Shown: piece by piece, positions 52,301 through 58,300 of the stretch
Position numbering within the stretch: the stretch's first letter is position 1
Layout of the letters: the number at the start of each line of letters is the position of its first letter
Assembly (NCBI GenBank): GCA_963693305.1
Contig: OY855912.1
Coordinates: 9,713,001 to 9,777,000, forward strand
Direction of reading: 5' to 3'
From: Meandrina meandrites
Taxonomy: Eukaryota > Cnidaria > Anthozoa > Scleractinia > Meandrinidae
Length of the DNA: 64,000 nt
Position numbers and translations under genes: made by a program
Notes under the pieces: model-generated
Told to the model about the DNA's origin: nothing
What the model saw: only the letters and a program-made list of their open reading frames with translations
Database searches by the model: none

Positions 52301-55300
52301 AGTAGTGAGCCATTCCTGTGAGACCTTGCGAGAGCTACTACTAACTGACACTGGAAGTGACATACTTTTTGCAGCTGATGCAGAAGCTGTCTTTGGCTTT
52401 GTGGAGTGTGCAGTAGGGGGTTGTTGACTATCAGTGCTTATTTTCTTCTGTTCTGATGCAGTCTTTACTGGCTTAGAAGGTTTACTTGGCGTGGTTTTCT
52501 TTCCAAGGGATCCACCAAACAGATCTGACTCCATATCATCCAGACCCTGGAAAGAACAGTTTGAATCAAATCATCAACAAGTGATTTACATGATTCATAG
52601 AGTTTACTATTCTCTTGGAAATCAAAATTTAATAACTGAAAGAGTTAATCAGTCAATAGATGTACTTCTGATGGAAGGGGTGAAGATTGAAACCAATGAA
52701 TCTTAAGTCTTGAGTCTTCAAGTTCCCAAATTGCACCAGGTTGCTAAACAAATTTACATGTACTGCAATTTTCATACCAGTTTCTACTTCTATTCATACA
52801 GGTATGTATGTATGCATGCACAGCTGACTAAAGTTGAGCTGGAATCAGTAATAATATTATTATTGTTAAATTGCATTTTCATGTTATGTGAGGGAGGTGT
52901 ACGTGGGGACATTCCTACAAGTACATAATATTATGTGGAACAATGGCTCAAACAGTTTTAAGCAGACAAAATGAGAGGACTTTTCAGGAACGTTTCAAGG
53001 AAGAACACAGTCTGCCTGAAACAAAGAAACATTTTTTTGATAATTTATCCTACTAATGTTGCAGGCAATACCCACACTAGTGTACTACTGATGAAAAAAA
53101 AGTGACAGCCATTTAGAGCATCTAACTTATTTTTGCAGTTAGTATTTCATCAATGTCCTTAGTTCAAGATTTTTTATCTCCTTTATCAGAGCATTAGACT
53201 CAGAAACAAATGAAAGGTTGTTCAGTTTCACAGCTGACTCCAAAATTAAAGGCCTGTTCAGAATATTAATTGTATCAGGGTCATAGCCAGACTTTTGGCA
53301 TAGACAAGGCAAGATCTTGCAACATCTGCGATTGCCAAAGCTGTGAGCCGTTAGGGTCGGTCTGGGGCATCTCCCCCAGAAAATTTTGAAATCTAGAAGC
53401 TCTGAAATGCTGTTTTCTGCATTTTTTCATAACCTATTTCTTCAGAAAAATCGATTTCCTTCAACTGGGATTTATTTTCCCAATGAGACTATTTTGTGTT
53501 TAATTTTGGGTTAAAACCGCAGGTGTCTCATCCTGCCTCTTGCTAGTTAAGGCCCTGTGTATGAACCATGGGATGATGAGGGTGCTCAGCATACTCTGGC
53601 CATCATCGAGTACCCAGTTTCAATTTTTTCCATTGCACAGAATTTATCCGAAAAATGTTTGAATACTCACAGCGAGGCTGTCAATCATTTTCTTGGCATC
53701 TGCTTCAGAGAGTGACTGCAATTGACAACACACAAATCAACATTAAAAATAATAAATATTACTAATAAAATAATATAAAACATTAAAAAAGGAAATATTA
53801 AAATATTAATGTCGGAATGCAAACTGTGGGGAGAGGGGAGGGATCACCATGCTCATTTCAGAAGGACGACATGACAATTGACATGACTTGACCCGATATG
53901 CCTGACATTGCAGTTTAACATAAATGTCAGGTCAAAATTGTCTGAATCCAAACTAGATTGATTTGTATTTTTTTATGGATTATAATAAATCTGGAACAAA
54001 GGAAGATACAAACCACATTATTTTTTACCTAAATGAATTTTAAAATACAAGTCAGCTACAATAGCTGTTTGTTAAGATTTTGTAAATTAATCACTGGAGA
54101 CAAAGCCATATGACTTATATTCTGTTGAGAACAATGTCCTCCAATCTCATTATCTGATTTAATCTTTAAGGACCACCACATGTGCCAGTCATTTTTAGTC
54201 TAATTTATTTAACAAGTTTCATGATGCGTGATAAGATATGCGGCAGCAACCACCAGTATTGTAGCTGTCAACTAGTTTTTTTCTGGGTGCACACCATTGT
54301 TGCAAGACAGAATGTGACATTTGTTATAAATATACTGAGAATAAAGTGTTGAAAACATTGATTCAGAAATGCCCGGATATAAAAAGTCAGTAGGTACAGT
54401 ATGCATATATAAGAGCCTAGTGGCCCATCAAGCAAGAGCCTATCCTGGTTTCTGTAGCATGAAGGGACTAGGAGTATTTCTACTCCCCCCTGGATGGTAT
54501 GCTAGTCCATCACAGCGTTACCCCCCAGCAGTAAATTAGCCTGTACCCATTTATACACCTGGCTGAAGAGAGGCATTCTGAGAGTAAAGTGTCGTGCCCA
54601 AGAATACAATGTAGTGCCCTGGCCAGGGTGGGAGGCGCGGTGGCCTAATTGTTAGTGCGCTGGACTCCGGATCGGGCGGTCCGGGTTTGAGCCCTGGCCG
54701 GGGCACTGCGTTGTGTTCTTGGGCAAGATACTTTACTCTCATAATGCCTCTCTCCACCCAGGTGTATAAATGGGTACCGGCGAATTTACTGCTGGGGGAA
54801 ATCCTGCGATGGACTAGCATCCCGTCCAGGGGGGAGTAGCAATACTTCTAGTCGCTTCATGCTACGGAAACCGGGATAAGCTCCGGCCTGATGGGCCCCT
54901 AGGCTCGTATACAGACTTTACCTACCTTTCCTACCCTGGCCAGGGCTCGAACCTGGACCGTTCAATCTGGAGTCCAGCGCACTAACCATTAGGCCACTGT
55001 GCCTCCCAAAACATTGAAATGCCCCGATATAAAAAGCCATATAATAAGTACTTCAGAATAATTTGACCAGAAAAATTGCGAAATGAGAGGTCACGCACCT
55101 CATCAGCATCGTCTTCATCATCAAAACCGTCCCCTGCCATCTGTGCCAAACTGCTGTAGAAATCTTCATCTGTAGCACTAACAGAAATTAACAACTCATT
55201 GTTCAGTTAATTTTGCCAATCAATTTTTTGAGAATGTGGTGTGCAGCCCACATGTACACAATAGCATTAAAGAACTAGTTAAAAAGAAAATATTATACAA

Positions 55301-58300
55301 ATTGAAGGGTTTGGTCAAAACAGGGCACTACAACTCGACATACAGTTCTGTAACTCATGCTGGTTCGTTTACATGTATTTAACGCTGTTCTGTATTTATT
55401 TTTGCTGGCTTTTGCTTCCTTTTCAAGATATAGCATATGCAAAAAAACTCGCGTCTTTTATATTTAAGGTGCCCGTCATTTTTGTGTTTACCTATTTAAA
55501 GATCTCAAAATATTTTCACACAGGGAAATTACTAAAAATAAGTGAAACTTTTGAGATATTATCACCTCTTGCCAGTTCAGGTTGTACGTGAGCATTTATT
55601 TAATATTTAATCAATCACATACCCTGAAGTTAGAGATCTTTTCTTGCCAGGAGCCTTAAAAGAAGAGGAAGAAAGAAACAAATAAAAATTGCTAACTAGA
55701 CACAACCAAATTCAACCCTTTGCATTCTGACTTGACCAAAACATACCGATGTTGCAGAACGGCCCTTTGCCTTTGTTTGTTGCTGAGAACTTGCACCAAA
55801 TATGTCATCTAAACAATAAAAGAATAAAATTTATAAATAATTACCGGTACACTGTGGGAGGGGGGGGGGGGTGGCCAAATGGTTAGTGCCCTGTACTCCA
55901 GATTAGGTGGTGCGGGTTGAAGCACTGGCCAGGGCAGTGAGTTGTGTTCTTGGGCAAGACACTTTACTCTCACACTGCCTCTCTCCACCCAGGTGTATAA
56001 ATCGGTACAAGCGAATTTACAGCTGGGATTAACCCTGCGATGGACTAACATCCCATCCAGGGGGGAGTAGAAATACTCCTAGTTGCCTCATGCTTTGGAA
56101 AACGGGATAAGCTCTGGCCTGATGGGCCACTAGGCTCATATGCAGACTTCTACCTTACACTTAATCAAAATGGTTCAAGTGTACATCCTAATGTTAAAAT
56201 TGTGATTATTGATAAATGGGATTTTGATTTTTTTTGTTTCAAGCTTCAATTCTTTTAATAAAGAGTCTATAGCTTATTTAAATGAGACTCAATTAATGCT
56301 TACTGGATTTAACTCAGGATTAATGTAGGATGATTTGGCAGGTTATCCAAAATTTGAGTTAGTATACTGTACTTGGTATAGTCAGGGGAAACATTGTATG
56401 TAAGGTCAGGTCTGTGTTCACTCTGAGGCCTAGTAGCTGGTCAATCAGGCCAGAGCTTATCCTGGTTTCAATGAATAGAAGTATTTCTACATCTTCCAAC
56501 CCTCCAAGTTAAGACCATTCTGGTCGCCATGGCGACTAACATTTTGGAGCTGGCAACTAAATTGGAACCGAAGTCGCCAGCCTGGAGACTAAAATTGAGA
56601 AGAAGGATTGAAAGCATGAGCTAATTTAGCGACTTAAATTTTTCACTGGTGGCCAAACTTGAGCAGTCGATGGCCAAATGGTCACTATGGAAAAAAGTAA
56701 ACTTGGAGGGTTGTCTTCCCAGAGGGGATGCTAGCCATCACAGGGTTATCCACAACATTAAATTCACTGCTATCCACTGATATACTTGTTTCACTCTGTA
56801 ACTCTGACTCTGGCTCAAACCTGGACCACGATCGAGGGTCCAGTTTACTAGCCGACCTTTCCCACGGAAATCATTGTTGGTTACCTAATGTGTGTCCTGG
56901 ACTTTGGGTTGTTTATTGTCTTTTGATTCTTCTGTTTTGCATCATTGATAACCACAGCAACAAGATATTGCCTTTAATCAGGCCAAGTGCATGAAATTTT
57001 GGCTGTGAATATCAATGGAAAAGCCTGGAGTAATCTTGCATTGAGTGCTGAAATTGCTCAAGGAAATCTGTATATTACCACCTACAGGGTACTACATGTA
57101 TTCTAGCTACACTTAATGCAACAAAATTAATGTGACATTAAATGTGGCTAAATGTAATTTAGGCAAAGTTAACCTCAAAGCAATGCCCTCCAGCAACCTC
57201 TGGATGCAGGAAGCTCGCTTGCAACCTTGGCGGTTCGCTGGGGCATTTTGTGACGCCTATACGCCGTACGCCGCTACCGCTGGCCGCATAAAGCTCGGGG
57301 TGGCCCCAGGACCTGTGCAGGGGCGTTTCATGACCTTTACACGCAGTGCGCTGCTCGCTATCATTCGCAAGCTCATTTCGCTAGCACATTCGCTCGCAAG
57401 CTTGGCAATTTTCGCCCGGCCCACCCTCCCTCGGGTGAGTTGATGAGCCTCATGCTAGGTTGGTAAGTATTCCACTGAGTCCTTCAGTGTGACGGTGCCC
57501 AGGTGGGTGGTGGCCGCTTCAGGGTTACCATGGATACCTCCTCCCCTGCTGTGCATTGCCCGGCTCCACCAACCTTGAGGCACCAACGCCCAAGCTCATC
57601 TATTGTTGATGAGTTTAAACTATTTTAAACCAGGGAGGAACATACATTGAACATACATAAATTGGTCAAAGCTTACCATCTTTACCACCACTCAGAATGG
57701 AATCCAAATCATGATCTAATGCTGCACGGCTTGAAGCTGAAAATATTATATGGCACAATGTTTGAAATAATCTTCAAGTTATGTACTGTGTATTGTATAG
57801 CTAATGTCACAGACTAGTGAACTATCCTAGAGTCCAAACCCGTGTTCCAGCTATATAAGTTATATAGCAGTAACATTTGAGTCCATGGATGAAATCTGTA
57901 AGTATTAACAGTTCTAAAAACTCAGCAGTATTTTACTGTGACATACTGTAATGCCAATTTCCCAAACATACTGCCATGAATGAAGTTGGTGTAGAGAAAT
58001 AGGGTAAGCTGTTCACAAGCTTGTAACAAACATGTCATAAACTTGGGTCAACAACTTGATTGCAGCTAGGTCAAAATCCTAAAGCCTGGGCCAATCAAGG
58101 ATGAGAGTTGATGAGAATTCAAACTCTCGGTCTCATTTGGTCTGAAACTCTCATGCATTCTCATCAACTTTGAATGTGCTAAAATTTTCGTTTGGCCCGA
58201 GTTGATTATAGCCCATTAGAGTTGACAAAAACTGTCATGAGAGTCAACTCTTATCCAAACTTAAAAAGTTCACAGGTTATAGACAAAATAGCAAATTTGT

